Of a DNA stretch of 64,000 nucleotides, positions 44,399 to 57,239 are shown one piece after another. Numbering within the stretch: position 1 is the first letter of the stretch; each line of letters opens with the position of its first letter. Below the pieces are notes generated by a model. The model was not told the DNA's origin and did not search any database. It saw only the letters and a program-made list of their open reading frames with translations. A program made the position numbers and the translations under genes. This DNA is from Urechis unicinctus (Eukaryota; Annelida; Polychaeta; Xenopneusta; Urechidae). The stretch covers positions 30,890,559-30,954,558 of the forward strand of contig CM067353.1 of the NCBI GenBank assembly GCA_034190875.2. The letters are read 5' to 3'.

Positions 44399-46450
44399 CT
44401 AGTTGTCCACAAAGTAGAACCCCTGATTAACGCGGGACCCGCCATTCTTCTTTGAACAATCAGGGTGTTCGTTTGTCAAATTTTTGACGCTTGAAGTAGC
44501 ACGGTTGATCAATCCAAATTTGACCACTACACATAGCATTCTCACAGGCCTCGTCGTGTTCTTGGCAAGTGCCGATGGCATCCATTAATCCGAATGCCTC
44601 TTTCAAGTTTGGCGTGACTAGATATCCACCCCAAATGGCAAAATATGCAGATCTGTGTCTATTTCGCATTTTTCGAAATCACAACTATTCCCATATTTAT
44701 CAACAAATTCAAGGTAAAACTCCAGCATCCTTAGCTTAGCATTTTGATAAACAAAGAAACCAATTCCATGCGGTAAGTTCAACTTGATTGAAGCTTTTGC
44801 CACTTCAACTTCTTATTTCGATTTGTCAAGTTCATTGATGGTGCGACACTTTTTATCGTTATTCAAATCAGCGGCACCAAGCTTGTTCACATATTTGACA
44901 TTGTGATGTTTGGTTTGGTATGTAACCGTCCGCCCATGAGCTGAATTGCACAAGCAGTTTCATTGTATCTGTCACGATTGCCTGGTTTGGATCAGCATAC
45001 TCTGCATGGCTACAAACACAGGCAGATTATAATTGATTAAACAAATAATAAATAAATAATGTAAATAAAATAGATAACCAGAAAAAACAAACCAAATACA
45101 AATAATGATAATAATAATGAAAAAACCTTGCATGAGAAATAATACGAATAAATAGAATAAAGTCAATGTACTTCATAGAATAAAAAATGATTCAACCCAA
45201 AAATAAGAAAATAAATAAATAAACGAAGAAATAATTACATGGAATAAATAATGAATTAATATTTAAACTTGTTTTACCGAGCATTAGACAAGTGGCGAAA
45301 CCAGGCCTTTGTTTGGTGATCTACAGTTTGGTATATACGATTGACCACCAAACCATGTTTCAAATACCAACGTAATGGAGGTGTGGCAAGTAGTAGTTTC
45401 TAGCCTTTTAAACTCCTGGTAGAGGACCGCCATGGTTGCTGTTAAACATCAATATACACACTAGCTATACATTAATTATTCGATAATCAGATAGGGTAGC
45501 ATTTTTATATTGTTGGAAATCCGATTTCCAGCCGACAGACACAGGCAAATACTTAACGTCATGATTTTATGTTGCTATGCTTATGCTCTCATGACAGGGT
45601 CAATGTTTTCTCGACGGATGTTGACGTTTCTGAAGATTTGTGGCATTTCTTGTAAACGGACTTTCAACTCATCCGGTACATGCAGATCCACTTCCACCAT
45701 TCAAAAGAAGGACCCAGTTTTATCACCGTTGATGATTTCCTCTTCGGCCATTGTCGACTGATGTGTGGATGGTCGACTTTGCACAATCATCAACAAAACT
45801 GTCCATGGATTTGTTCCGCGTTGCGCTGCATGTCTTGCCCGTGCAGGGTCGTCCGTGCCAATAACAACCATGAAACAGATACATAGTTTGATTTGTGTCG
45901 ATTTTGAACACATGAAATTATTGTTTTTCTTGACAACAAAGTCGATTGAATCGTGCTGGGCAAAAAGCTGCATGAGGCCCACTTATATAGCGCTGAGGTA
46001 CTACTTTCCAGAATTAAAGCCAAAAACGGGTAATTCCATCGAAAATTGCTCAAATTTGTTTTTCAGCTGCGCCCGTGGATGTATCCTTTTGGTAGCAGGA
46101 TCCGTAACCAGCTGCTTATTGATTTGCAAATCCATGAATTGGAGTAGGTTTTCAAGTTTTTTTTAAATAGGATGGCATAAGCAGCATTGGCCATTTCTTT
46201 CAAATGCAAACGATCCCTATCACCCTCAGTAACAAAGCAATCCGGCTCCCGAAAACCGGTAACATTGCTACATTCAGATACTGACAAAGGTATGTGCCAG
46301 GCTTACTATGTCACATTCTCTTATTTGGTGGGAATGTCTGACCTATCGAAATAAGGCTCGAAGTCATATGTGGCATGAAAGGGGTATGATGAAGCCTCCA
46401 CGCCCAATCCACTGTCGCGTATACGCTCAAAGATGTTGGGTCGGGGTAGG
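44399..46450 (-). pseudogene. protein-primed family B DNA polymerase, decayed (element 2)
   Basis: Reading right to left: TYDFEPYFDRSD (exonuclease I, about 46375-46340); a conserved HIPLSVSECSNVTGF stretch; VFGFNSGK (exonuclease II, about 46025); then, with the motif A part missing, FHGCYWHG (about 45860); VDLHVPDELKVRL (about 45670); LRWYLKHGLVVNRIYQTVDH (about 45390-45330); an AT-rich interruption (about 45005-45255); NSAHGRT in place of motif B (about 44935); GFFVYQNAKLRMLEFYLEF (about 44765-44700); and CEIDTD, motif C, at about 44660. The end reads DKRTP then a stop. Frames change repeatedly. This is the replicative polymerase of element 2, beyond function. Confidence 0.8.
45005..45255. 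repeat. AT-rich insert inside the polymerase remnant
   Basis: About 250 bp of A/T-rich sequence (AATAAATAAATAATG-type runs) lies between two recognisable polymerase pieces. It has no polymerase similarity and replaces a conserved part, so it is an insertion or insertion/deletion. Confidence 0.6.
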
Positions 46451-49400
46451 AATCAAATAATCTAAAGCTTTGGTAGCCAATAATAACCTACGATATCTAC
46501 GAAACACAAAAATCTCCCGATAACTACCTGTGTGTCAGGAACGAGCTCCCAAACGTCGAGCGCTATGTAAGCCGCATCAAGCACATGGGCATCTATTGCT
46601 CGTGATAATTGACTTTCATCAGCACCCTCTTCCTACAAGACTAGAACTCATGAAATCAAAATAAAATGAGTATATTCAAAGATTGGATCCATTTCGGTTG
46701 TTGAAATATACTAAATATATACATAATCAAGCACATTTACCATTTTCACATTCGTATGTTTCCATACAAGTAATCAATTCTTGATCAGTGATGCCATTCC
46801 AAAACACTATAACACATACAATACTCGGTATATTACACATCTACATAAGTTGAATCATAATTCAAGATTGTAATAAATGTTATATATGTAACAAGGTCGC
46901 ATCAATCCTTTCCAAAAGCGATTTATAGTTGGTTCCATCTTGATATTCTTGTCGTGTTTTGTTTGAAGTGTCTGGTGGAGTATATTGTCGTCATATTAAC
47001 AGCCGCTGGAGCATGGCAGTGCGCGGTGACCCAAGGTTTTATTTCAACCACCTTCAAACCTGTGATGCATATTCATGTATATACATACAGGATGAGAACC
47101 TATATGAGCATTGTGTGATATCCATTGATATGTCATGGTTTTGTCAATATTACAATATTATTATCGCTTTTGCTTTAGACTGAACAACCAGAAATTGGCA
47201 TTTTAATGATAGGTTGGACCACAAATAATATATATGACATCCTGTATTTCACGGAAACACTACAGTTTCCAATATTTCTATGCTATTTCCGGATTAATCT
47301 TGATTATCTCATCAAACAGGTGCTATGTAATCCACATGTGTATTTTTCAGCTAATCCTGATGATCTTGTCTACAATATACACGCTTCTATCTGAGGCAAC
47401 TCTGGACTGACATGAGCCTGCTATCATTTGATTCGCAACTACCAACTGATAAAAAGTTGACTTATGCATATCTTATTGATTGGGTACAACTGTAGCAAAT
47501 TTTAATTACATCTTCAATATCTCAAGTTAGACTATAGCTGATATGATCAGGCTAATCCTGATTATATTATCTACCCTTCCTATCCGTTCAGATGGGAACT
47601 TGAAACCTAGTCATAAATCATCTCATCTGGACGACGCCATCTTGCATGACACGACGCTGAACTCTCGTCTCTCAGGTTATAGTTGACATGCTTAGAAATG
47701 TCCGCTTGAACTTGATTAATTTGATCAAGATTATCTCCAAACCATTTCATCTTACCTAGTCTTACATCACTTAACATGCATATAGCAACGTTGCTCAAAA
47801 CGACGCTGAACTTTGCATCTCCTACCTCTCAAGTTAGGCTACATCTAAATATCACAATATGGTTATCTCTTTTAACTCCAGGTTATAATTTGGAACACCG
47901 CGTTTTCATTGCATCCCTTTGTCTAAACACCATCGCCTATCTCCCAACTGACGATACGCACGCTGATACGGGCCCGAACGGTTCAGTTATTGGCCCGGGG
48001 CCATCGGGCTATCTTACTTGTCGAGCCCTGCCCACAAACTTTGGAAAACTCCATGCTCGAGATCTTCACATGTCTACCCCCGACCCGTTTCCTCGCTCTA
48101 GAAGTTTGTTGACAATCTAATATTGACATCTACAACGCAAACATTAAAAATTTTCGATTGATCTACCTGGCCAATTTATAAAGTTAACATTTTTTTCATA
48201 GTGTAGTTGTTATTTTCACTATTTATAAGCCTGTGATCGACGTGTTTTAGCAGCGGAAAGGTTCTGAAAAAGGACAATTTTCCCGCTCTAATCAATTGCA
48301 GTAACGCCAGCCCAGTATTTCCATGTGCTTTTGTTTATATCACGGTAGCGCCACCTAACGATTGCTGTGTATCATAATTAGCGAAGCGATCTCCACAGAG
48401 CCACTCGAAGTGAACCCTCTAAGTGAAGCTATACACTCTTAGATTACAGTATCCTCACCAAAAGATTCTCAGTGGACGCCGCTACAGACGGCTTAGTGGC
48501 ATTATTCGTCCCTGTAGTGGGTAAGGCTCGGCGTTTTACCAGACTCACACTGGTGGTATAGAAAACGGCGTTGGTGACTGGGTTGCGCCATTCCTCATAT
48601 TATGGATCAAAGTTACTAGTCGTGTCAGCAGTTTTTACATAATGGTTTATCAAACACATATACACATATACGAAACACATATGCAAATAACCCTTATGGT
48701 TCTGAGGCGTCATGGCTCTCTTCAGCTTCACCGTGTGTACATACTTATTCCTCGACTACATCTATTTAGAAAAAAAGCGCTGCTTACCGCCCGGCGCCCA
48801 GCGTTTTGTTGTGCATTTCCGGTTTCAAAATAAACACATGTTTGAAGTCTCTCATCATTTTGAGTGTTATTTCTACCTATTGATGATGGATACGTATTTC
48901 AGTATCCAACAGGTACGAATTCCAATGTTAACACTTTCAATAACCTTCAGCCCTTTCAAAGCAGATTTTAACTTAACTAAGTCATTATTACAAAGACTAA
49001 GCTGCAAGGTGTGTGTGACATGGTTACATAAGAAACACACGACGCAATGATCACAATCCAATGACTCCTTGCATATCGATTACGCTGTAGCAGACTGGAT
49101 TTGAAAAACCATCACCCCCAGAAGCTGTTGCTTAGCATTCATTCCGGATCTTATAGAACCCTGATGAGACCAAGCCCGTTTTGATTATTCATCTATTGCT
49201 TGTGTTAAATTCGGTACAATGTCATGTCAGTACTTATATCCGGCTTAGTTCGCGCGAATATCTCATGGACGAACATATTACGAAATACTAATACATTAAC
49301 GCAGATATCCATCGCACCAGGTACCAGACTTCAGTGCACACAGTGTGCTTGGTCTGGAAGAAGAGTCATATGAATATAATGACAAAAGCAATATGTGGAA

Positions 49401-50859
49401 CAACCAATGATATCGTTATTTCTTCATTGTCAACATAGTGTCGAATTATTGACTGGTGAGTTGATCCTTTGGCTGAGTTGAGAAAGCAAAGCATTGTTGC
49501 ACCTCACTTATCTTCTATTGTGCAGCCTTATGTTAGAGACGCCAGATAGTAAATCTCAGCGCAATGTATTTTAACCAGTAATGAGGCAAAAGTAAACAAG
49601 CCAAGCAAAACATTAAGTTTCAGGCCCAACCTGTCAGACATGTCTGTATTGTTCCCTGTTCCATTGAGGAGTACAATATCACACATGTGCGCAAGAGTGA
49701 TATGTAGAGAGCGCCTACGCAGGGAAGGGGAGACAATGTTGAAGATAGAGAATGCCAGGAGAAGTAGGTGGGGGGAGAGAGGGGTTAGTAAGTTATGGTG
49801 GAAGCGGGGAGGGGTTTGGCAAGCAATAGTGACGGCAGGTGTCAAACCCGATAGATACATAATCTTCAGTTCTCGACGCAAGGTTCAAATCACAAGTGAC
49901 TCGGACCTCATGCACACTGAACACATTTTTAAAGTACTGTCTATAGCGAATAATGATTTAACGGAACAGCAACACAAATGTATTGTATCGTGCGAAGTAT
50001 ATAGTGCACCTGGGACATGCTCATCACGATTGATAAAAAACACTGTACTGTTAACTTGTCGTTGTTCAATTTGGGAACACTGAAATATAGAGTGGACCCC
50101 TACACATGGCCTTAAACTCTTGATGATATAACCCCGGGAGTCCCGGACGCGTAATAGATATGGGCCACTGAGAACCCTGGATCTGCAGATTTCTTCTGCC
50201 CTAGGCTGCTATATAGAATACCGGCCGCAAGTTATAAAAGTTATCGATGCGAATATCTTAACTACATCCTCGACTAAAGAACTTAGCTCAAACATATAAC
50301 CTGATGCACATATTTTATCAACCGTTTCGACTGAAAACAAATTCAGCCTGTGCTCCTGAGTTGTGCTTATAAGTTTGGCTGTTACTCACATGTTATGTCT
50401 CAACACAGCAAATTGATAATCAATATCACAGGCTCCTGATGATACACAAACTATTGGCACTCGCAGAGTGACGAGGCAGTCGCAATTATTTCTGCCCAGT
50501 ATACAAGCATGTGTGGTGTCAATATCGCTCTCTGGTAGATTGGCGTGGGATAGTAGGGCGCTCAAATACATTGGCACTTACCCATTTCAATAAATACAGT
50601 GGGCCATTAAATCGATATATGGAGCAAAGCATAGGGTTTGTTTGTGTATCCGTATCATAGCCAATAAAGGGCGATTTTGTATGCAATCTAGCATCGAAAG
50701 AAAGCAGACACAGAAATGAGATATTTAGGTTCATCAACAATCATTTGGTTCATATTTTCTTAATTTTTCCTTTATTCCTGTACTTCCTATAAAAATCAAC
50801 CATAATAAACGTCGCAATTGTTCTCTTTCTGGGGTAGAAGTAGACTAGGCGCGTATAAC
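46451..50859. other. no recognisable gene
   Basis: Scanned on both strands. A weakly repeated stretch at about 47505-47840 shares CTCAAGTTAGRCTAYA-type and ACGACGCTGAACT runs, suggesting an old tandem duplication of about 150 bp. Frames up to 147 codons (49640-50083 +) overlap purine-rich sequence and are not interpretable. Confidence 0.5.
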
Positions 50860-51965
50860 ATGGTATCATGAGCAAGTATGCGCTTCCGAAATCCCGAAAT
50901 GCAAAGGAGACAACAATTTTACGAAATGAGTCAACAGTGATTACATGTTTCCAATATCACGTACTATGCTAACGCGCAGTGACAACGTCAATGTAGATTT
51001 GATCTTTGTAATGGCTAGATACTGACCAGCTCGCTACCAACGCTCGGTCTTATACTAATCTCTTACATGGCTATGTGGTAATGCTTCCGAAATGAAACCC
51101 TGTTTTTTTTGCGCACGGAAAATGCAAAGGAATGAAATCAATGCACGTTGATACGTTTAATAAACTCGACAGCTTTTCGGACAGAGTCAACAGCAAAAAA
51201 CACCGATACTAACGTCAACACGTTTGAATTCCAATGAAAGTACCATGTATCACTGTTTACATAAGACAATGCTAACGCTTCGCAGTGACAAGCCACTTAC
51301 AATGTATGATTTTCGATCTTATGTAATGGCAAATAGCGCATACTGACCAGCTCGCGTACCTTTGGGGATGGGAGAAGAGGTAGTAAAGCCCGGTGTGCTC
51401 ATACTTCGAAATTCTCTTACATGGCTATGTGGTAATGCAGAAGAACCAAAAGCTTCCGGTTATGAAAGATCTAAGAGCAAGAAATGAAACTTTTAGGGAA
51501 CTACTGTTTTTGCGCACGGAACTACATGTCATTTATAGGAATGAAATCATCATGCGCATGCGCGCGCACGTTGATACGTTTCTGGAAATAAACTCGGGTT
51601 GGACAGCTTTTCGGACAGAGACTGGTCCTATGTTCAAGCATGCATAAAAACACCGATACTTCGCTGAACGTCAACACGAATGAAGTGAATTCGGTCAATG
51701 ATTTATGAAAGTACCATGTATTTTCAATTAAGGACTGTTTATTATGTTTGTGCATAAGACAATTAGTTAGTCTGTGGCTCCAGAAGTTAAACGAACTTCG
51801 CTTCGTCAGCGTAAGCGCTAGCGCGAGCCACTGTACTCAAATGCGATTTCCGGTCAGCCCAAAATGATATGAGGCTAGGTGATTTGCAAATAGCGCATAC
51901 ACCAAGAGGATCTGGCTGAATTAAATTAACATATCGTATGGTTACTTGCTTTGGGGATGGGAGAA
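50860..51965. repeat. decayed three-unit tandem duplication
   Basis: Units begin near 50860, 51063 and 51360. Shared marks are TGGCTATGTGGTAATGC, GCACGTTGATACGTTT, GACAGCTTTTCGGACAGAG and GAAAGTACCATGTAT. The third unit is longest (about 560 bp) and carries blocks missing from the second (about 300 bp) and first. TTTGGGGATGGGAGAAGAGG occurs at about 51361 and again at 51952, flanking the third unit. No protein is apparent. Confidence 0.75.
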
Positions 51966-52629
51966 GAGGTAGTAAGCCCGGACAACAGAAATGTGCTCAA
52001 TATGCTTCGAACTTCCCATTCTTCTACAAGCTCATCAGTTTTCAGTAGTATATTTTACCATGCAATGTAAACTGTTAAACTATTTCGATCTTGCTTACTG
52101 ATTTGAATTAGTCATCTAGTGTAGGTACTCCTACAAACATATCCAAATGTCTTCTGGGTGGGGAATTTCCCCCATTCACTCGGGCAGATAATGGCTGTCC
52201 CCCTGTCCTCCTTTTACCTCAGCCAAATGGTTTGAACATATTCATTTCAGGGTGGTTCTGCAGTTAACAGACTAGCTGTGCAGCCGACTGTATTACATTC
52301 ATACAGTGTGATGCCGAATAAGCAGTTGTTATCATTATTCTAATTCAATGAACATAGCCCCGCGTTCTTAGACTAAAAATATCACAACCTGGTCTTTTGT
52401 ATGTAATAGATTGCGATGGGAGCTTTTATTGTAAAGCAGAAACTTGGTCAATGTGAAGTTGATCTGTTTTTCAGTCAGTAATTTACGCTCAGCAAATACG
52501 AGCAGTGTAAGCAATTCACTCGGGCAGGTGGCATAATGATGTGTAAGCATGACACGTTTTGTAGCAGCATACCTTGCATTGTGTGTAAGAAACCATGAAC
52601 GTTGTCATAAGCGAAACAATTCCTTTGAC
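51966..52629. other. no recognisable gene
   Basis: AT-rich host DNA without interpretable frames. Confidence 0.5.
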
Positions 52630-52930
52630 AGGTATATATATAGATATAGATATATATAGATATATATATATAAGATATATCTGATAGATATATAGATAGA
52701 TAGAGATAGAGATATATAGAGAGAGATATAATCACGATAGATAAGGAGAGAGATAGAGATATTTATAGATATATAGATATATAAATATATATAGATAGAT
52801 GTTATATATATATATATATATATATATATTTTATGTATAAATACTTAAGTATATATATATATATATATTATGTATGTGTATATATATACATATATATATA
52901 TTTATACATATGTATAAATATATATATATG

Positions 52931-53008
<78 letters not shown>

Positions 53009-53012
53009 GTGT
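52630..53012. repeat. compound GATA / (TA)n / (GT)n microsatellite
   Basis: A GATA/TATA-rich stretch (52630-52800) passes into (TA)n (52803-52961) and a clean (GT)n run of about 50 bp (52961-53012). Frames across it are low-complexity. Confidence 0.95.
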
Positions 53013-53177
53013 ATACATAATGCATGTTTTGTCCAAGTAGAGGCGCGATACACTGCATTACCTCGCTCGCTTTATAGGCAGCACAGTTTACCACTTAATT
53101 TGAGGTGACTAGTATGCCAACTGCAATCACGTCCATTTTTTAAAGCAGAAGTGTTTTTGTAAAGATAGCAGAATGAT

Positions 53178-53272
53178 TACTAGTACTGGGCGGTATTATC
53201 ACAAGCATTGGGCGATATCATCACTAATACTTGGGCGCAATTATCACTAGTACTGGGCTATATCATCACTAT
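53178..53272. repeat. minisatellite, about 23-bp unit, 4 copies
   Basis: The unit TAGTACTGGGCGATATCATC plus AC recurs four times with variation (CTGGGCGGTATTATCAC, TTGGGCGATATCATCAC, TTGGGCGCAATTATCAC, CTGGGCTATATCATCAC). Non-coding. Confidence 0.8.
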
Positions 53273-55169
53273 ATATTATATATTACTGCACACATAATTA
53301 AGAGATGAACTCTTGCCGTCATAAATACTGCTTGTAGTTCAGGTATAGTCGCAAGAGTGAAAGTTTTATAATCGTTTCATAAATGTGTAATACGCTTAAA
53401 TGGTTTTCAGGCTCTATTAATGGTTACTTAAGCAGCAATGATTGCATGGCTCTGTCGATTTCCCAACTGCATTACTCAAGTGCTTGATAAGGTCATACGG
53501 GTCATGTAGTACTCGTTTTCTAATAGCTGATATCACTTAGAGTCATAACATACAGTGAAGTGTTTGAAATGGATTAACATTAAGCCTCTTCCCGAAGCGC
53601 AATGAGCTAGGGTAATCGTTAATCAGCGATGCTAATCCAAGTGTGTAAATGCACATCGTTTGGCGTCTTCAATACTATGCTGGCCGTTGAAGGGCATTGA
53701 CAACTGAGACTCTTAAGACTGAAAAAATGTGCTTCCCAAAAAATCGAAAAAAGGATGTGCCATGAATACCCTTGTAAACTGGAGGAAATTACAGCACAAT
53801 CTAATGATTATGATTCTGCGGTAGTAAACTCATGTATTATAGACTACTGTTGGCTTATTTGTTGACTGTTATTCAAATACATTAAGCAAATTAATATACG
53901 GGACGAGAATTACAACGAAAATGTGCTTACTGCCTGCGTCATAAGCTATATATTTCACCTGCTGTACTGTATTGTTGCAATAAGTACCTTACTGAAGCTT
54001 GATTACAACACTAACCACTGCGAAACGCATGGGAACTTAATACATGTAACTTAAATCTATTAGTCATTAAAAACACTTATCCTGCACTTTTACATTCCAT
54101 ACGAATGTAGCACTCATTCTTAATGAGTTAAAACATAAGCCTTGTAAGAGAAAAGAATGTATATCTTGATGGCAAAATCCCTGCATGGCAAAATCTTGAA
54201 TGTAGCACTTACGTTTTTGAAATAAAGTCCATTAAGTTGAGTGATGGGTAGCTATAAAGATGAAAGATGTAAGTAGGCAATCGATTAATGAGAAGCAACA
54301 AATAGCGTGGGGGTGGATATAGCCAGGGAGACACTACCGCCACAGCTATTCACTTTTCGAGCAAATTAGGCAAATACTTTACAACAAATGAACTGGTCAC
54401 TCTGCATATTTACTTTCTTTTCGGATAAACACATTACATTATGCATAATTGACCAATTAACCTGCCAATCGCTGCTTTAAGAGCGCTTTGCACAGATAAG
54501 CTACACCATATGTTAGTACCGAGAACTTAATGGCTTAATGATCGCTGGCATATATAATTTTTGATAAGCCAATATCTGTTATATCTGCTTTTCAAATGTG
54601 AACGATTCACTTGCCATATCACGCCAGTTTCTACCTCGATTAGCAAGAAAATACCATGCAGTTCGCAATAGTTGCAGCAGCGGATGTACAAAAATTCGTT
54701 CTCTTGCAAACGATAACATGGTTTTAGACGATTGGCCGCGCTGTAAAACAATGTTTAGGTAATCTCATTATGGAAAGAGAGTTCTCGCATTTGTCAGATT
54801 TGGTATTGGCCTTTGTCGATGAATTGCTTTAAGACATCATATATTAGCGCGCCGCTGTCTACCTCAGTGCAAGATGATTGTTAATTGTGATTTCATTGCT
54901 TAGTATTTCCGTATTGTTACCAGCGGGTATGATGTTTTATTCAACAACAAAATGCTCGACAAGGACAAATCACGCGATGCGCTCGAGTTGAATATCTTTC
55001 TTTATCAAAGGGCAACATAATCGCAATGCAAATGTAATTGCTTGCGCTTAAGACATTGTTCCGGCAATAACGCGGAAGGTAAGCGAGCTTTGTTTTACTG
55101 TTACGCGACCTTATTTGCCAGGACTCCTAACAGAAGTTTTGAATGGAAGAAAGCCACTATTTCCAGCAT
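53273..55169. other. no recognisable gene
   Basis: AT-rich DNA; the longest frame is 74 codons and is not interpretable. Confidence 0.5.
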
Positions 55170-55400
55170 GCGCCCGAATCAATTACTAACCGGTCAGACA
55201 AACGAAACAATCTGAATGGCCCACGGTACTACAGACAAAATGTCAAAAGGAACGAGGATTGTTCAAACTAAGCAAACAATTAAGAGCAGTAACAGCAAAT
55301 CACCGGGTGATCTGATGAACGCTCAATGGTCCCTCAGGCAAAGTGTTGGAAAACGTCATAAATCACCCATTAATTCCCACTTAGGTTTGGAATAAGGAAA
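55170..55400. repeat. segmental duplication R2, copy 3 (partial)
   Basis: Weaker, collinear match to 29880-30050 and 38270-38470: CAGACAAACGAAAC, GATCTGATGAACG, CATAAATCACC. It lies immediately before R4 copy 2, as in the 29.8-31.7 kb unit. Confidence 0.6.
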
Positions 55401-55404
55401 AGTT

Positions 55405-55835
55405 TCTGATCAATCACACGAAATATATTGTTTTTTTGTTGGCATATGTACATGTTATTATTAAGGTATTACATAATATTACTCTCTGCTGAGGGGGCGA
55501 GGTATGAAGTTTGAAATAGTGATTGCAATGATAAAGTAAAAAAAACCCAACTTCTTGTGTTTGCTCTATATCAAATGACCTAACGCACTGTTAATCCAAT
55601 GTCGGCCATATTCTGCAGCACACAGATGGGGGGGGGATGGCACTATGATGTGTGAGATTCTTAGCAGCGTGTTGTCTTAGTATCCAAAGGGCAATGCCCA
55701 AAGCACGAGGCACTAATAACATTGCAACTTTCCCGGTAACCCCTGTACTGGCTGGGAAGACCGCACAGATATGATGTCGGAAGCTTTGTTCATGCGCACA
55801 ATTTAAATATGATCAGTTAGGCGAGATCCATTGGG
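55405..55835. repeat. segmental duplication R4, copy 2
   Basis: Collinear with 31305-31725: ATCAATCACACGAAATATAT at the start, GCACGAGGCACTAATAACAT in the middle, and AATATGATCAGTTAGGCGA near the end. It contains a run of nine or more G at about 55626. Confidence 0.75.
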
Positions 55836-55883
55836 AAAATCTAGGAATATTTATTCCATGTACGACAGACGTACCTTCACACT

Positions 55884-56095
55884 GAAAATATATATACAGA
55901 GATATATATATATATATAAATCTATATATATAATTTACATATATGTATACGAGTGTATTTGGATATATATGCATACATATAAGTATTAAGATATTTATAT
56001 ACCTATTTATACATATATATGTGTATAAATATGTTTGCATATTTAAATATTTATATAAATATAAATATGTATATAAATCTATATAAATAAAAAAC
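55884..56095. repeat. TA-rich microsatellite-like stretch
   Basis: Irregular TATATA/ATAAATAT sequence between unique flanks. Low-complexity frames only. Confidence 0.8.
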
Positions 56096-57239
56096 CTTTT
56101 TGGGACAATTGACCTACCTTTTTGGAGCACAGTCATATCTTGGCACGCAGCGTGAGTTCCAAGAAACTCAAGACCTTTTTGAGTGCTTTATTCTACAAAT
56201 TTTGTTTATTTATAAGTGATGTTACACTGTAGATGATCTCTATTCACTTTTATCCATTGCAAGGTTTTGACCCATGGATCGCATAGGAATAAGTTAGGGG
56301 CGTTTGAAAAATTTCCTATTTGGGACAGACGACCTTTTTGGTACTCTGCATTTAACAGCTGGTTTCTCGTTAGTATCCGATATATCATTGTTCCAACTGC
56401 TGATATATTGTTTAGAATTACTTCCTTCAGGAAGATATCCTATCCACGTGACGTTCAATAGTGGGAATAAAAAAACATAAAAGATATTTGGTTGCGACGT
56501 TGTCCAATGAGCAGGAGACAGATAGATATTCGCCTGGACAAACCGAAATGCTTAGGCAGATCGGAAAATCCGTAAAGCTCCTCGTGTTTTGAGACAAAGT
56601 TGCGTTGCTGGTCGAGAGTATTTTGTAAGCAAAAAACACAACTCTTGAATATATTATGGCAATCTAAGACTTTAAGACCTAAGTAAAGAAAATATAGACA
56701 GAAAATAGACGTAATGTCGCCGGGTTCTTAACATGGGTTTGCACATATTGTCGCCCATTATGACATTTAATCAATTTTGCGGACGGTGGTTGAATAGATT
56801 GGATATGTGGTGTAGTATACTCAATCTGACATATGAATGGAATCTGGTCAATGATTGAGGTCCATTACCTTAGCTATGTGGAGTTAAGCCAAACAGGTGT
56901 GGGGCAGCCCAGGAATTTTGGTTGGGTGGGGGGAAGTGCACTTAAGTGTTTGGTGTGGTATATATGTCAGTATTTTGTATCGGTCTCACAGTTCATACTG
57001 ACGGGGTACATTTTCCAGGTACAATTTGCGTGCGAATTTTTGTTGTTGTACCATGGGGTATGTTTTTCACTTCTCATCAGTACAACAAGCTTATATTTTA
57101 TCAACATAAGGCATGAAAAGTAGTGCCATGCACCAAAAGCATGCGGATGCGCACGATGCTGCTGGGCTAGTTATCAGGTTACCAGAAGCTCAATCTAATA
57201 TATCCCCATATATATAAGTTTTTTTCCATCATATGCTGT
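56096..57239. other. no recognisable gene
   Basis: A short repeated phrase, ACCTTTTTGG/GACCTTTTTG, occurs near 56094, 56113, 56172 and 56330. Frames of up to 96 codons (56833-57123 +) are not interpretable. Confidence 0.45.

Larger units (their letters stand above)
42130..46450. mobile_element. element 2: decayed classical Maverick/Polinton fragment
   Basis: Pieces of a minor-capsid-like protein, a major capsid protein and an adenain-like protease on + (42.54-44.06 kb) converge on a protein-primed DNA polymerase on - (44.40-46.45 kb). This gene set and the convergent layout are typical of Polinton transposons. All genes carry several frame breaks, and base composition has drifted towards the host, so the copy is much older than element 1. 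No ends, integrase or packaging ATPase were recognised. Confidence 0.8.

Noticed and set aside
49640-50083. 147-codon open frame on the plus strand, overlapped by a 117-codon frame on the minus strand
   Set aside because: It lies in a purine-rich stretch that suppresses stops. No protein-like conservation or duplicate was found.
52475-53094. Frames rich in Ile, Tyr, His and Thr
   Set aside because: Translations of the GATA/TA/GT microsatellite.
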